Assembly (NCBI GenBank): GCA_025602915.1
Contig: JAHLJZ010000001.1
Coordinates: 186,001-250,000, forward strand
Length of the DNA stretch: 64,000 bases
Source of the DNA: Paraphysoderma sedebokerense
Taxonomy: Eukaryota; Blastocladiomycota; Physodermatomycetes; Physodermatales; Physodermataceae
Direction: 5' to 3'
A model generated the notes under the pieces. That model was not told where the DNA came from and ran no database searches. It was given only the letters and a program-made list of their open reading frames with translations. The position numbers and the translations under genes are program-made. The stretch's first letter is position 1. The number at the start of each line of letters is the position of its first letter. Below, piece after piece: positions 11,237-23,325 of the stretch.

Positions 11237-12984
11237 CTATAAGTCGAACTCCAAAAGCTGCTTCAGATTCCAACTATATTCCTCCTGCTTATTAGCATTC
11301 GATATTCCAATTGCCATTTCAGGTGCTACTATTGTCATTAAAGCTACACCCAGCGCTCCCATCCCAGTTTTAAAAGCGCGAGTACCAGTCTTGTGAACGC
11401 TTCTCGCCTTATTTTTGGTGACTGCCGACTTACTAATTTTTGCATTCGCCAGAGGGTCATACGGGGTATTATATCGTTCTTTCCAGAGTTGTGAAGTGTA
11501 TTTATAAGATTCGATAAAAGCATCGGTGGGTTCACTGAAGTATTGGAATCGGAGAAATCGAGAATCAAAATGAGAGCGACAATACGCGTTGTAAATTATT
11601 GGGCTAAGTGTGTGAACCTGGTAAGCTAAGAGGATGTCTACATAATTTTGAAGAGCAATCAGTTTAATAGTCAGAGTACTGTCAAAGTTCAGTTAGACGA
11701 AGTACCTATGGTCGGCATGAGTTTGGGCAACTTCTTTTGGTAGTCGAGGGCATTACTTTTCTTGACTTCTGCTTTGAAAGTACTGCAAAGGCTCTCCTGA
11801 AGGATTAGAAACTGCAAGTACCGTTCCAAAGTGTTCGCGTACCCAAATTTCTCAATAGCATCACCAGTTTCAGTGACCACATTAACAAAATCCAAGAACG
11901 CCATTCCTCTCTCTACCAAATCTACGCTCAAGTCGGTCATGATACCACGGTATGAATTAATTAGCTTGTAAATTGCATAAAGTCCGATACGTTCCGGTAC
12001 GCCACTTTCTCGAAGTTTGAGTTTAAGATGGACCAAGGCAACGTTCCAATAAGACCATTTACGGCTGGGTTTGGTTTCAAGAACTTGAGTTCTAACAGTA
12101 CTTTCATATTGCGTAGAATTCAAGATAGATTGAATGGATAAATCTAGCTGGACAGAGAGTTCCCGATCAGCGTTAAATTGAAGACCCCTGAACACATGTG
12201 TTTGAAGATGAGTACTTTAGTCAGTACGTCGATAAGAGGTAATACCGACTCACTTTAACTGTTTGTCATTTTTAATGTCAGTCAGAAACATCAGGGCCGA
12301 GTATAAATCTTTCGAGAAATGATTTCGACATTTGCTGCAACTGATATCAGAGTTGGTATCATCATTCAATCGAGCCGATATGTATTTGTTGCCCGACACT
12401 TCGATTTCGTTTTGACAATAAGGGCACGACATTGGGAACGGCATATCTGGGGTGAATCGAAATTTGTAGGCCTCGTTTGTAGGGGACTCCCACATCGATT
12501 GGGATACCGAATCGACAAATGTATCCCCAAGGTCTAGGGCGTCATTCTATTCGTTGAGAAAAAAGTTAGTATACTTATTCCTCGTCACGTCAATTAATAA
12601 GAGCATAGATAGGATCAAATTGCAACGCCATACCAATTTTTGAAGATCCAGCTTCCACTTCAACATCGGCTCACCCCCAAATCTAACAATATCTCGGATA
12701 TATCCCTCGTTGTCACTCATATGAACGATCCACATAAATGCTACGTCTAATGGCGGACTTATATGTTTATGCGTTTCATAATCCAGGTTAGATAACAACT
12801 TCAACCAAATGATGTATCGGCGCTCGGCCTGGGCTAAAATTAAGTTCAAAGCATAGACCTCGGATGCCCACGGAAGACATGCTCTGAGTTTGGGTATGAG
12901 TTTTGCGTACTGAGAAATGGACAAAGGTGTGACAACTTTGTCGACGGAGGAGAGATAGGAGCTCTTGGCGCTATCTTGGACCAT
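11237..12984 (-). CDS. GRDP-family (DUF1399) protein with altered WHxH motifs
   Basis: Four exons. The first (from ATG 12984) ends at the motif PPLDVAFMWIVHMSD; the second holds CPYCQNEIEV and ISCSKCRNHF (two CxxC pairs); the third is helical; the last carries PTIDILLAYQVHTLSPIIY. These are the two landmarks of glycine-rich-domain-containing proteins, which normally read PPLDvalvWHaHmL and PTldidLvWHtHqL. Here the first motif keeps Trp and the second His (W-I-V-H). The second keeps only the last His (Y-Q-V-H). The C-terminus includes a hydrophobic Gly/Ala segment (GMGALGVALMTIVAPEMAIG). GRDPs have been linked to stress responses in plants; the role in fungi is unknown. The protein may bind zinc through the CxxC pairs. 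Confidence 0.72.
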
Positions 12985-13542
12985 AGTTGCTGATCCGGCT
13001 TACTTTGGTACACCAGAGAGCTTCCATGTAATATATATTCTCCAAGATTTTTGGTGTAATCCATTGAAATGGGCAAATTGGGCGTAATAAGCATGAGTGT
13101 CAGGTGAAAGGTTTATTTTTCAGTCGCGGTGGTTTAGATGGCGGAACAGTGGGCAAATTTGCACCACTTATGAGTATCTTATGGCGAACGCGGTGCGAGG
13201 GCGTGACCTTGACGCCGGATTACAGAAAGAATTGAAGGGCGAATATTGTGCATAGAGTGGTTTGTTTCAACTTTACGCTGCCAGTACATCGATTATCTTA
13301 ATACTGCGGACATTACAATGACAATGGTAGCGCCGGTAAAACATATCTTGTTTAAAACCGGTATCAGCGCCACTCGACACTTAGGTTGCTCCTCGCATAC
13401 ATATATAAGCAAGACACTTAAAAGTGTGGTTCAGTATATTCTCACTTCCACATTAACATCTTTTATTCGCAATCGATAAATGTTAGTGGAACGTACATTT
13501 GTCAACCATCGAACACTACTCTGTACAGCGCACCAACAGTTT
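12985..13542. other. intergenic between two reverse-strand genes
   Basis: This holds the GRDP upstream region and the SPT5 3' flank. A possible extra ATG at 13094 opens an overlapping frame (MLITPNLPISMDY...) that does not join the GRDP frame by a normal intron. No other feature is seen. Confidence 0.45.
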
Positions 13543-16500
13543 CTACTTCTGAATATGAACCTTCCCCAACACATTCATATTCATAATCTTGAAATCGCTA
13601 CCCGCATTATTTAATTTGACAATACCATCAGTACCATCCACACCAATCAATGTTCCAGATTCACCCTGATGTTCACCACCCAAAATCAGCACCAAATTCT
13701 TCTTCTCTGGTTTCACTGGATCTATATATGTCGTGGGTAAGGTAATCTCGTTTCCGGAATCTAATAACTGAACAGTAACTTGAGTTGGAGATCCAACTTT
13801 CGTGATGACACCAATTGATGAATCATAGGCGCCGTTTTCGAATGAGTCATTGTTAGATTTGGATGGAACAATTTTGACTTCGATTGTTTCGACAGCCCAG
13901 TTTGATAGTCTGCCAGAATCAGTGGTAGAAGCAGTCGGCATTGTCGAACTGGTTGCTCCTGGCGTTGCCACAGGACCAGGAGTCGCGATCGTACTGAAAG
14001 CTCCTGGTGTTGCTGCAATACCAGCAGGTGTCCTACCATCTGCAGCCCCTGGAGTCGGCGGAATGGCTGGTGTTCCCCAAGTTTGTGGAGTGGGTGCCGC
14101 CGAATACTAAATCAGCAGTGGAAAGTATATTGAGTGCCATGTTATTCGCAACAGGGAGAGGGAAACCAGAGTACATACACTTGCTCCTGGTGTAGGTGCC
14201 CACGCTCCGTCGTTTCCAAATCCTGGAGTGTCAGCAGGTCGATATGGCGTCATGCTATCATCCCCAGCGTTCCAACTACTCGATTCAGCAGGTCGATAAG
14301 CTGGAGTCCTACTGCTTGCAGACCAAGCATCATCCGAGGCCGCACGATATGCCGGTGTGCGTGAGCCAGCGTCCCAGGCTGGAGTTCTTGCTCCGTCGGA
14401 TGCATATGGATTGGGCGTCTGGGAACCGAGATACGGATTCGGAGTACGTGAAGACGACGACCACGCGGGTGTTCGAGAACCTGCAGCCATGTATGCAGGC
14501 GTCCGTGAACCCGAGGCCAGCGGATTGTACATACTTGGCTCTTCGAACGCAGCGGATACAGGCGCGCCACTAAAGAAAATGAAATTAGACTTGCTGATGG
14601 AACGGGATATATGACAAGCTTGCTGCGGGAAGTTTTTGAATACGTACGATTTAGTCTGTAATTGATCTCGGCGGACATTGACTGTCTTGCAGTTTGTATG
14701 CAACTCAACTCTAGCCATGGCATCGGTCACTTCCTTTACAATACCCAAATATCCCTTGTAAACACCACCGACAACTTTGACGGTTTGGCCAATGAGTGGA
14801 TCACGACCGCCTCTTCCCCGTCCCCCACCTCGTCCAAAACTGTTGTACCCATTACGTTGGTTATTATTTGCTGGGGATGCAGGGACTGCGAATTCTGGAG
14901 ACATGGTTCGACCAGCTTTGAGCCCAACAAGGGAGATATTATTTGTCGAGGTCGCATATATTCCGGCGTTTTCAAGAATGTCCCGAGAATGAATCCATAT
15001 CGTAGAACGATTAATGTGAAGTACCAATCCTTGTCGAGTCTTTTTACAAGAAGAGTCAGACGACATAAAATACATGAACTAAAGACTTAATGAAATCAAC
15101 ATACTCTGTTATTCGTTTTCACGCTATCACCCACAGTTATAGGATTGCCCTGAGAATCGGTTGCAGCTGTTCGCTTTGAATCTCGTTTTGCCCGAACTTG
15201 CTGTAGTCGAACAGTACGAACTTGATTTGTACTATCAACAACCTGGAATGCACCTTCTTCTATTTTTATGATCACTCCGAATTGGTTATTGCTAAAAAAT
15301 ACAGGAAGAAAGAGAAAGCAAAATAGAAAATAAGTATTCACAATTCGATTGTGACATCATAAGAATGTGCGACTTCATACTCAAACACAACTAGATCTTG
15401 CAGATCGTATTTTCCGATATTTGCCAACGCTGATGTCGGTCCATTACTTGTGCCAGAATGTGAGACATCGCCAACTTCGCTGAGATCTTTAACAAAGCAA
15501 TGTATCTCCTTCAAAGACATGTCGCTAATTAATGTTGCGACGTTATCTACGATACTAACGACCAACCCTGTTTCGTTTTTATGTTTTCCATTGACAACTT
15601 TTACGTGATCACCAGGAGTGAATCTTTTGCGTAAATCCGACAAAGGGAATCTCAATGATTCAGTAAGTCCTTCGATTCGTGGTTGAACAGTTGCAGTGTT
15701 ACCATCAATGCTGATGATGACACCATGCAAATGTGTGAATTCTCCTTTCGTAACTTCAACATGATCACCTTGTTGAAATATCGCAACGGACTCGGATGAA
15801 CCGTTTGTAGCTTGATTTTGTTCATTTAGAGAGCGTAATGTGGCTGCATCGATACTATCCGATTCTTGGCCGGTAAACTTCGTGATTTCATCCAACGTCG
15901 GACTAACGCCAGTCGTTATCTAGAGAGCAAATTATGAATGGAAGTACCACAATAGTCAAAGTGAAGGATTATGACATACCAGTGCCGCTACTTTGACGTC
16001 TTTTTCCAAATATCCATCTTTATAAACGTCACTACCTAATATCCACCGACCTCGTTGTCCTTTTGTGACGTTCTTTGCCAAATGCTTTGGTAACTCTCTG
16101 ATATTAAAAAGTTTTTGTGGAGGCCGAGCTGATGCACTCTTCCTGCGTTTTTTATCTGCACTATCCAACATGGCGGTTTCTGCTACTGTGTAGTCGAGAC
16201 GAGGTACCAGCTTTATCTTGATGGTATCGCCTGTATCCGCTATTTCGATAATCTAGAGGAAATCGAGGTATAATTTAGTATTCGGCGTCATTGAAACGAA
16301 TTACTTCAATAATACCTGAGCCAAATCACCCGAATATTTTCCACGTTTGACCCTGACCCAATTTCCCTCAATTAAACTGGCAGTCTCGTCTTTTTTCTGG
16401 ATAGTCAGTGTCTGGGTCATCTCATTAATTGGTACTAGGGTCATCTTCGTCAGATAGACACCCAACATCTTATCCAAGGCTTGATTGACGTGAGCAGGTT

Positions 16501-17256
16501 GAGTCGCTTCAACATAAACATAACCCTTTAGATCATCCCTACAGAATACGCTCAACACATTCAGTGGACTCCCGGAGGCTGCCTTATCAAAATATTTTCT
16601 CATCAACTGAAAAACAAGTTCCCTCTCTTTGCCAGGTCGACATTTAACCATAAAAAGTTTCGGTCCATTTACAGTTGGCAGAAGAGCTGCTTGAGGCAAA
16701 TTTGATGAATCTCCACGAAATCTTGTAGCGGCTCTTCGTTTGTGACGAGCATCCAGTCGTCTGGATAATTCTTCGGCTGAAATGTCTTCCTCCTCTTTCC
16801 TGCGGCGATCCAAGTCGATGTGGGGCCGCCGAGCCAAAATTTCTTCCGCAGATGGAAGAACATCGTCCTCCTTGTCGATGAAATCTGGAGAGAAAAGTGA
16901 ATATAAGTAGCTGTAAATTTCGAGGAGGGCTATAAATCCACTTACCTAAATCATCTCCATCTTGATCCGATTCGTCATCTTCGGCCTCGTCAACGTCGGC
17001 TTCAATATCGAGGAAAGGATTGAATTTCGCTTTTTTGCGTGGTCGGTCCTGGAAAAATTAATTCAAAAATCAGCCATGTATACAGTAGGCACAGATACGA
17101 TAGATGAATTAGTTTCGCCATAATATCTAATAATGCACAACATACATCATCTTGTTCTTCGTCTAAATCTTCCTCCTCATCGAAATCATCTTCATCCTCC
17201 TCTGAATCTAGGCCATCCTGTTCGTCGTAAGGTTTTACTTCGTTCAGGTCACTCAT
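13543..17256 (-). CDS. SPT5: transcription elongation factor SPT5
   Basis: About nine exons. In order: an acidic N-terminus (LDSEEDEDDFDEEEDLDEEQ, then a second acidic block); a NusG-type NGN domain (KLFMVKCRPGKERELVFQLM ... YVEATQPAHVNQAL); several KOW motifs (GNWVRVKRGKYSGDLAQI, GDHVEVTKGEFTHLHGVI, GDHVKVVNGKHKNETGLV, FGVIIKIEEGAFQVV, GQTVKVVGGVYKGYLGIV); a Gly/Arg patch (FGRGGGRGRGGRDP); the C-terminal repeat region with many SRTPAY/SRTPAW units; and a last KOW (LVLILGGEHQGESGTLIG). SPT5 pairs with SPT4 on RNA polymerase II and supports processive elongation; the SRTPAY units are the substrates of elongation kinases in the family. Length and order are those of a complete fungal SPT5. The start ATG at 17256 opens directly into the acidic region. 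Confidence 0.95.
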
Positions 17257-17775
17257 TATGATGATGGGTTGATTTTTAGAGAATTGTATTCGGATTGGGA
17301 TGAAATGGAGGTTTTGAAACGACTAGAGTTGACTTGAGTACAGGTTCAACTGTAACATAAACAAGACGAGAAACTGAACAAATTGGCTATTTACCTGATG
17401 GATATAGATATGATAAATATCCTTGTGAGAATTGGGGATGTCGGAGGGAGTGAGAATGGTGTGGGATGGAATTGTCGAGTGCGGTTGTGGTTTTGTTTGC
17501 CTCGAATTATGTGGCTGAATTGTTCACCTCAAATTTTCTCTGCGCTCATTAACAAACCACGACATGACCGTCAATTTCGTTCCTTTATGGAGCTTTTTTT
17601 TTCCACATTTATAGAGCCTTATAACTCATCATCTCAATATAGTGGAACAACAAGAGAACTGTTTATTACAAATTGGATAAATTGATACGCTAAACTAAAT
17701 GGCCCCTAACGACATCAATCCAACTTGCGCCGTCAGAATCTAACCAGATAAAAAGTTAGTCAGTAAAAAGTAGTG
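17257..17775. other. intergenic, SPT5 upstream and MIC60 3' flank
   Basis: About 520 bp between two reverse-strand genes. Open frames here lack protein-like composition, and no motif was recognised. Confidence 0.45.
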
Positions 17776-19882
17776 TTACGATAGAAAATACTCCACAAGA
17801 TATCGTACCTCTACTGCCTGCTTGACTTCCAGGTAGCTTCGGGCATCCTTCAACCAATCTTTGCACAACTCCTTTGGCCAACCGTTCAATTGATTCAACT
17901 CTCGGGTTGCCGAATCTAAATCTTCACGCTCCAGATGAAATTCCACTCTCGCTAAAATACTTTCTATATCATTCTGATTAGGGTATAGTCCAGGGGGCTT
18001 AGTGATCAAGAAGTGGGACAGTAGTGAAGATAGTGTGTAGGACACGAAGCCAATCGGTGGTAACGGGGATTGATATGATGTTAACTTGTCCTCTTCCGAA
18101 AGTTTGGGTAATTTAAAATAAGGCCGGATATAGTCGCTTGCCAATTTATATACGCTTCTAGTCTCCGAGCTCGGCATCAGAGCGGCTTTTCGGATTTCAG
18201 GACGAATTTGACGAGTAAACCTAGCATGGAGGTTAGGAATGGATTCGATGCCGTTTTTTGTCGTATTTTCGGTTATAGTATCCAGAACGCTTTGTATCAA
18301 GGGGTCATGTAATGATAGTTTACGAATAAATTGCCATTCCTTTTGAAAGGAATGTTTGATGTGATCGTGCCCTGGTTCTTCGAATAATGTAGTTTGAAGA
18401 GCTTGCAGAGCAGAAAAAAGATGATGAACATGATAACTATTGTAAAGCCGTTCGGCATTGGCGAAAACTAACTTTTCGAGGTATTTCAACTTCAACGACA
18501 GATGATCCAGTTTAGCTAATCGTCCATTCCGCTCGCGATCCAGTTGAGCTTTTACTTCACGATTCCATCTACTTTGCAATTCTTTCGCTTGCGAGTGCAA
18601 GGCAGTTTTCAACTTTTCATCAAACGTATCTTCTCGTTTCCGCAATTCGTCTTTGTGAGATGTTTCAAGTTCGCTCAACAACCGTTTCGTTTCTAATTCT
18701 GCATCACTCTGCAATTTGGCCTTTTCTTCTGACATAGTATGGCGGAACTTTTCTGCCTGATCAGCCAATGCCTGTTTCAATGATTCGGCTTGATTTACCA
18801 GTATAGCATTCACGATGATTTCTTCATCTTCTGTTAAGACTTCAAAGTCTAAGTCGAGTCGAGCAAGATCCTGTTTGGTTGATTCGATTATTTCTTTTAT
18901 TTTATTGACAGTAGGTAGAATAGATGGTGTGGTTCGGGCAGTTGCAGACAGAAGGGAAGATAATCTTTCAATCGATTGATAGAGTGACGATATCGACGGA
19001 TGAGCGGGGTGATCAGTCGATGCTACTGCTACAACGTTTTCCACCTCCGGCGCTAAATCAGACAACTGGCTCTTTGGGGAAGACTGTGTTTGTGGTTCAA
19101 TGACATCTAGATCCGCTGTTTGCTTCGGAAGTGTTGTAGGGGCGGTTGGAGTACTCAATTGTTTCGACGATGAGTCGCTTGGCGAACTGGAGGAGGATTT
19201 TGGATTAAATAATCCGCTTTGAGATGGACTCGTCTGGTGGGCATCCTTTGCGAGTGGTGGCGGCAATGTCACGGATGGTTTCGTTGTTTTCACTTTCGGA
19301 GTATTTATGGGCTTATCTACTTGTTGCGTTCCGGTAACTGAATCTGAAAGATACTTCGAGTATTGCAAAAGTGTAGGTGTGACCGGAATATATTTCGTCA
19401 TGAGCAACTTAAAATCATCATCCTGACTGGCGTAATACAAAGCTCCAGCAAACGCGGCGACACTCAAAAATCCAGTTGTGTAAACCGTTCTCTTGAATGT
19501 TCTCGCAAAATTGGACCCGCCGGAAGTTTCTGAATTTGGCCCCTTCTGTAGGGAGCTCGAGTTGGGATTTTTTGAACTTTCTGGTTTGTTGACAATCGGT
19601 GTCACGACTGTTTGTTTTGGTTCAGTTTTTGGAGTGCTCGGCACCACGGAAGGGCCTTTGCTTTCTGGAGTTTGATTACCTGCAGTCGCAAGAGGTCGCT
19701 GAAATTACATATGGTCGAGCCATTCATTTAATAAAGCGTTGAATGTGATTTAATAAAGACACGTAGACATGGATGATTGATAACAGTAAAGGCAAAGGAC
19801 GACGTACCTTTGCAAGAGAACCGAGGATAGCTCCTTGCCGACGAGACACTCGCAGCTTGTTCACATTCAAACGCAGCATCAT
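17776..19882 (-). CDS. MIC60: MICOS subunit MIC60 (mitofilin)
   Basis: Two exons, 19808-19882 and 17776-19698. Exon 1 supplies a basic mitochondrial presequence (LRLNVNKLRVSRRQGAILGS) and continues with RPLATAG in exon 2. A single membrane helix follows (VYTTGFLSVAAFAGALYY), then a Ser/Pro-rich linker, a long coiled coil (ELETSHKDELRKREDTFDEK and flanks) and the C-terminal mitofilin domain ending in LEVKQAVEVRYLVEYFLS. MIC60 sits in the inner membrane and shapes crista junctions. Two tandem ATGs (19882, 19879) are in frame; the first is used here. Total length (about 650) fits fungal MIC60. Confidence 0.93.
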
Positions 19883-20408
19883 TGAGGAGTTGCGGGTGCT
19901 TGTCTTCCGCTGATGGATCTGGCAAGGTTATGATACGATTCATCAAAGCCGTCGCCATGGCAACCAAGCTGAAAACAAGGAATCATTCTGAAATATAGAA
20001 CTGATACAGCGGTGCAAATCTACTGACCGAACCGTCACTATACATCTTGTCTGCAATTGTATTATTGATGATATAACATTATTGGCAAGCCAATATATAT
20101 AAACTCTCTGGATCACTACATGTTGGAGGCGCAGGAACAAACGCACTGCGTTTTATGTTGACCTACAATAGACCTTGTTGGACCTATGATTATCCACAAC
20201 AGTTGTCAATCCGTCTTCTTGACATACGACATTAAATCGCAGTAAAATTCAGGGCCGACTGAGTCAAGAGAAGCCCTGGAAAAGAGAATTCACGTGTCAA
20301 TGAAATTTTTTGCGTCCAAATGCTGAAATTTTCACTTTATGATAACGCCCAATGGTGTGCATCTTAATTTCAATTATAGTTCTCTCGTATCAGGAATTCG
20401 CTAAAAAG
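19883..20408. promoter_or_regulatory. divergent promoter region MIC60/HGPRT
   Basis: A 526-bp head-to-head spacer between two housekeeping genes. No specific factor site is recognised. An in-frame upstream ATG for HGPRT lies at 20352, but homology starts after 20409. Confidence 0.4.
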
Positions 20409-21401
20409 ATGTCTGCAAAGCCTTGGATTGTTTCGTCTGCTGATCAGACCTATCCCCTCGATCACTTCGTGATTCCAACACATTATCGAAAGGATTTAGA
20501 GAGTGTTCTGTATGTTGTCCGCAAACATGACGACTTGTAGCACCAATGATAAAGATAACTGACGTTCCATTACGATATGGTTTAGCATTCCCCACGGCCT
20601 GATTCTGGATAGGTGAGTTTCACCTATGTACGAATATCGTTTGATCCAACTGACGGGATGCTCCATCATCCAGAGTAGAAAAGCTTGCTGCTGATATCGT
20701 GGCCGATAATGCTGAACCGATTATCGCCTGTTGCATTTTGAAAGGAGGGCATCAATTCTTTGCTGTGAGTATATTGAATGGGTTGATCCAACTGAAAAAA
20801 AGTCTGACATCTTCTCCATGGTTATCCTTACAATGTAGGATTTAATCAACCAAATAAAAAAACGTCAATCCCGGGTCGGTAAGACAGTGCCATTGAAGCT
20901 TGAATTTATCAAAGTCAAATCATACCATAACGACAGCTCGACGGGGAGCGTTGAAATCAGTCTGTCCGAATCTCAAATGCAGGAGTTCAAGGGCAAGGTC
21001 AGTTGTCACTTGATCATTCACGTTTACAGGATTAGTCTCACATGTAATGCTATTTCTTCGCTAAAGAATTTGCTGCTCGTGGAAGATATTATTGATACCG
21101 GCAAAACTATGGAAAAACTTCTCGGAAAACTCAAAGAATACAGTCCTTCGTCTGTTCGAGTCGTCTCTTTGCTGCTAAAAGACACTCCCCGAAGTAATGG
21201 ATATGTTCCCGACTACGTTGGTTTTGAAATTCCTGACCAGTTTGTTGTTGGTTATGCTTTGGATTATAACGAATACTTTAGAGATTTGGATCACATCGTG
21301 AGTACTTCATTCTTCGTTTTTGGTCCTAATTAGCGAATTAACCTTTTTTACATTTTCAGTGTATCATCAATGAACATGGCAAACAAGCGTACGCTCAATA
21401 G
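20409..21401 (+). CDS. HPRT1: hypoxanthine-guanine phosphoribosyltransferase
   Basis: Several small exons rebuild a standard HGPRT: AKPWIVSSADQTYPLDHFVI, PTHYRKDLESVLIPHGLILD, RVEKLAADIVADN, ACCILKGGHQFFADLI, then the PRPP-binding loop LLLVEDIIDTGKTMEKLL, LLLKDTPR and PDQFVVGYALDYNEYFRDL, ending IINEHGKQAYAQ. The enzyme makes IMP and GMP from hypoxanthine or guanine plus PRPP in the cytosolic purine salvage pathway. The catalytic acidic pair (ED in VEDIIDTGKT) is intact. The first intron follows ..ESVL, the second follows ..LILDR. The ATG at 20409 matches family N-termini; an in-frame ATG at 20352 would add a hydrophobic 19 residues. Confidence 0.93.
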
Positions 21402-22236
21402 CTCAATAACGTAATTTTTTGCAAAAATTTGTAATTCTATCGCTATTTTATTCAATACATTAATGTATAATTATTCTTGGTAAATCTGCGCTTTTGCTTT
21501 TGCTTCCGCTCTCTATTCTTTTCTTCCCATAATGCAACTTTGCTATTGCCATTGTGAACTCGCAGTTTCTGTAAAGCTGTCTCGTTTTCGATTTCTGTCT
21601 ACGGCATCAAAATACCTGTTCGTTCATCTTATGAATGATCGCCCTGAAGACGGAATAAGCAGTTACGATATTTCTGCCACGCTCAAACAGCAATGTTGAT
21701 GCTCTCAACTGGTGACATTCCGAGTGGCCATGTTTTGCGGTTATAGATCGCGATAAAGCTAATTAATCATCTGTGGCAATGACTGTAGCTTTAAATTCCG
21801 AGGCCTTCATCACTCCCGCTAAAAATATTCTCCACAAATTCCGTAAATCCTTTCGACAACAACCGTGACGCGTTAGATCGAGTTCCGCCGTTTTTGACGC
21901 CACAACACCAGAATAGAGCATTGGCAATTTGATCTAAACCCTTAACCAAATTGGCAGACGAGTGGCAGAGACCACTTAGAGACTTTGTTCCTAAATTATA
22001 CATGTGTGTGTTGATCATAACACCTAATACATGGCAATTAAATCAGTAGGCGAGGAGTACGGGTAGACAAGGAAGCATTATGGGCGCCGGTTATTAACTG
22101 ATGCCCGCAATCGTCTGCGGGGTAAGTCTTCGGTAAGATAAATACAGACTACTCCTTCTTGGCAGCCACTATCCTTCTGCTAATTAAGATCGAGTACTTC
22201 TCAGCCGTAAACGATTATCTTTAGTACACATACAAA
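21402..22236. other. intergenic, about 0.8 kb
   Basis: HGPRT 3' flank and ML-gene promoter. On the reverse strand ATG 22018 opens a 75-codon frame to 21791 (MINTHMYNLGTKSLSGLCHS...). It has no recognised homology and may be chance. Confidence 0.4.
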
Positions 22237-22954
22237 ATGAAATCCGTCACTGTCATCTTGGCCTCCATGGCGCTCTTTGCTTTAAAAGTTAGCGCATTAC
22301 AAACTCTCGGTATTGAACCTTTTATCGGTTGCTTAAAAGGTACCGACAAAGTTTCAGATATGGTAAGGGCTCATGAATTTGTCTCATGATACCGATTAGT
22401 CAATCATTCTAAACGTCGTTTCTCAGATGACAATCGAATCCATCGGTCTTTCCCCTTACCCTGCTATTATCGGAGAAGATGTCGTTCTTACTCTTACTGG
22501 AACAGTAACTGGGGAAATTACACCTGGATGTACTTCTCGTGCTCAAGTTAAAGCTGGGGGATTGCCTCTCCGCACCTACAATTTCGACACCTGTCAGGTA
22601 TGTACCGCGCTCTGTTTAAACTTGATTCGCCCAACCACTCGGTTCACTAATTTAAGATTTTAATGTGCCTTTCCGACGCAAATAGGATATTCAAGAACAA
22701 AATCCAGGTATCTCTTGCCCCGTTCCCGCCGGTACCTTCATCACTTTGAAGAAATCCCTTCCCGTTCCTCCTTCTACTCCTCCAGTAAGTATTATCCCCC
22801 GGACAGTTAAACTAAGAAAACACAATTACTGACTTCCTCGCGTTCACCCTAATAACAGCTCAAGAATGCCAACCTCGAAATCAAAATCTTCAACGGAGAC
22901 AAGTCCGAAATCGGATGTGTCAAAAGTAAAATTGATTTCAACAAGAAAGAATAG
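22237..22954 (+). CDS. secreted ML-domain (NPC2-like) lipid-binding protein
   Basis: Four exons. A signal peptide (KSVTVILASMALFALKVSA) is followed by a small beta-rich domain with conserved-looking cysteines: IGCLKGTDKV, IESIGLSPYPAIIGEDVVLT, GEITPGCTSRAQVKAGG, TYNFDTCQ, GISCPVPAGTFITLKKSLPV and SEIGCVKSKIDF. Size, the CP.PAG motif and the cysteine order fit the MD-2-related lipid-recognition family, as in NPC2 and fungal phosphatidylglycerol/phosphatidylinositol transfer proteins. A role in binding sterol or phospholipid in the vacuole or outside the cell is inferred. The start is the first ATG ahead of the signal peptide. Confidence 0.8.
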
Positions 22955-23325
22955 ATATAGAGTTAGCCTACATAATAGATTAGAATACACTTTGAACAAT
23001 AGAGAGATATAATTTTTACTTGAGAAGATTAGTTAATAAATTTGATTTCTTGCCTTGACCCAAATTCAATCCTCCTACTTTTATCGGATGGCAATGATAT
23101 ATTCTAATATGTCTCTGTGTAGCCAATTGTGCATGTAAATTTGCAGTTTGCTGCTGAGAGTTATATGCTTTAGTGTATTCGTCATTAATTTTATTATTAT
23201 AGAATCAACTATCAATTTTATGACTTCTAATTATAAATTCTAATATATTGGGACATTGATAAAACTACGAATGTCTAAATCTATATCATTCCAACATGTC
23301 GCTATCGCTGAAACCTCTAAAATTA
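22955..23325. other. intergenic, convergent 3' ends
   Basis: AT-rich spacer between the ML gene and the GH35 gene, with an aataaat signal near 23034-23040. I see nothing else. Confidence 0.45.

Noticed and set aside
14134-14614. Forward frames opposite the SPT5 repeat region
   Set aside because: Shadows of the SRTPAY repeats; SPT5 is well supported on the reverse strand.
20352-20408. Upstream in-frame ATG of HGPRT
   Set aside because: It would add a hydrophobic segment not found in the cytosolic family; the ATG at 20409 matches the usual start.
22955-23325. tRNA or small RNA gene in AT-rich spacers
   Set aside because: No A/B box pair or cloverleaf could be found by eye in this or other spacers.
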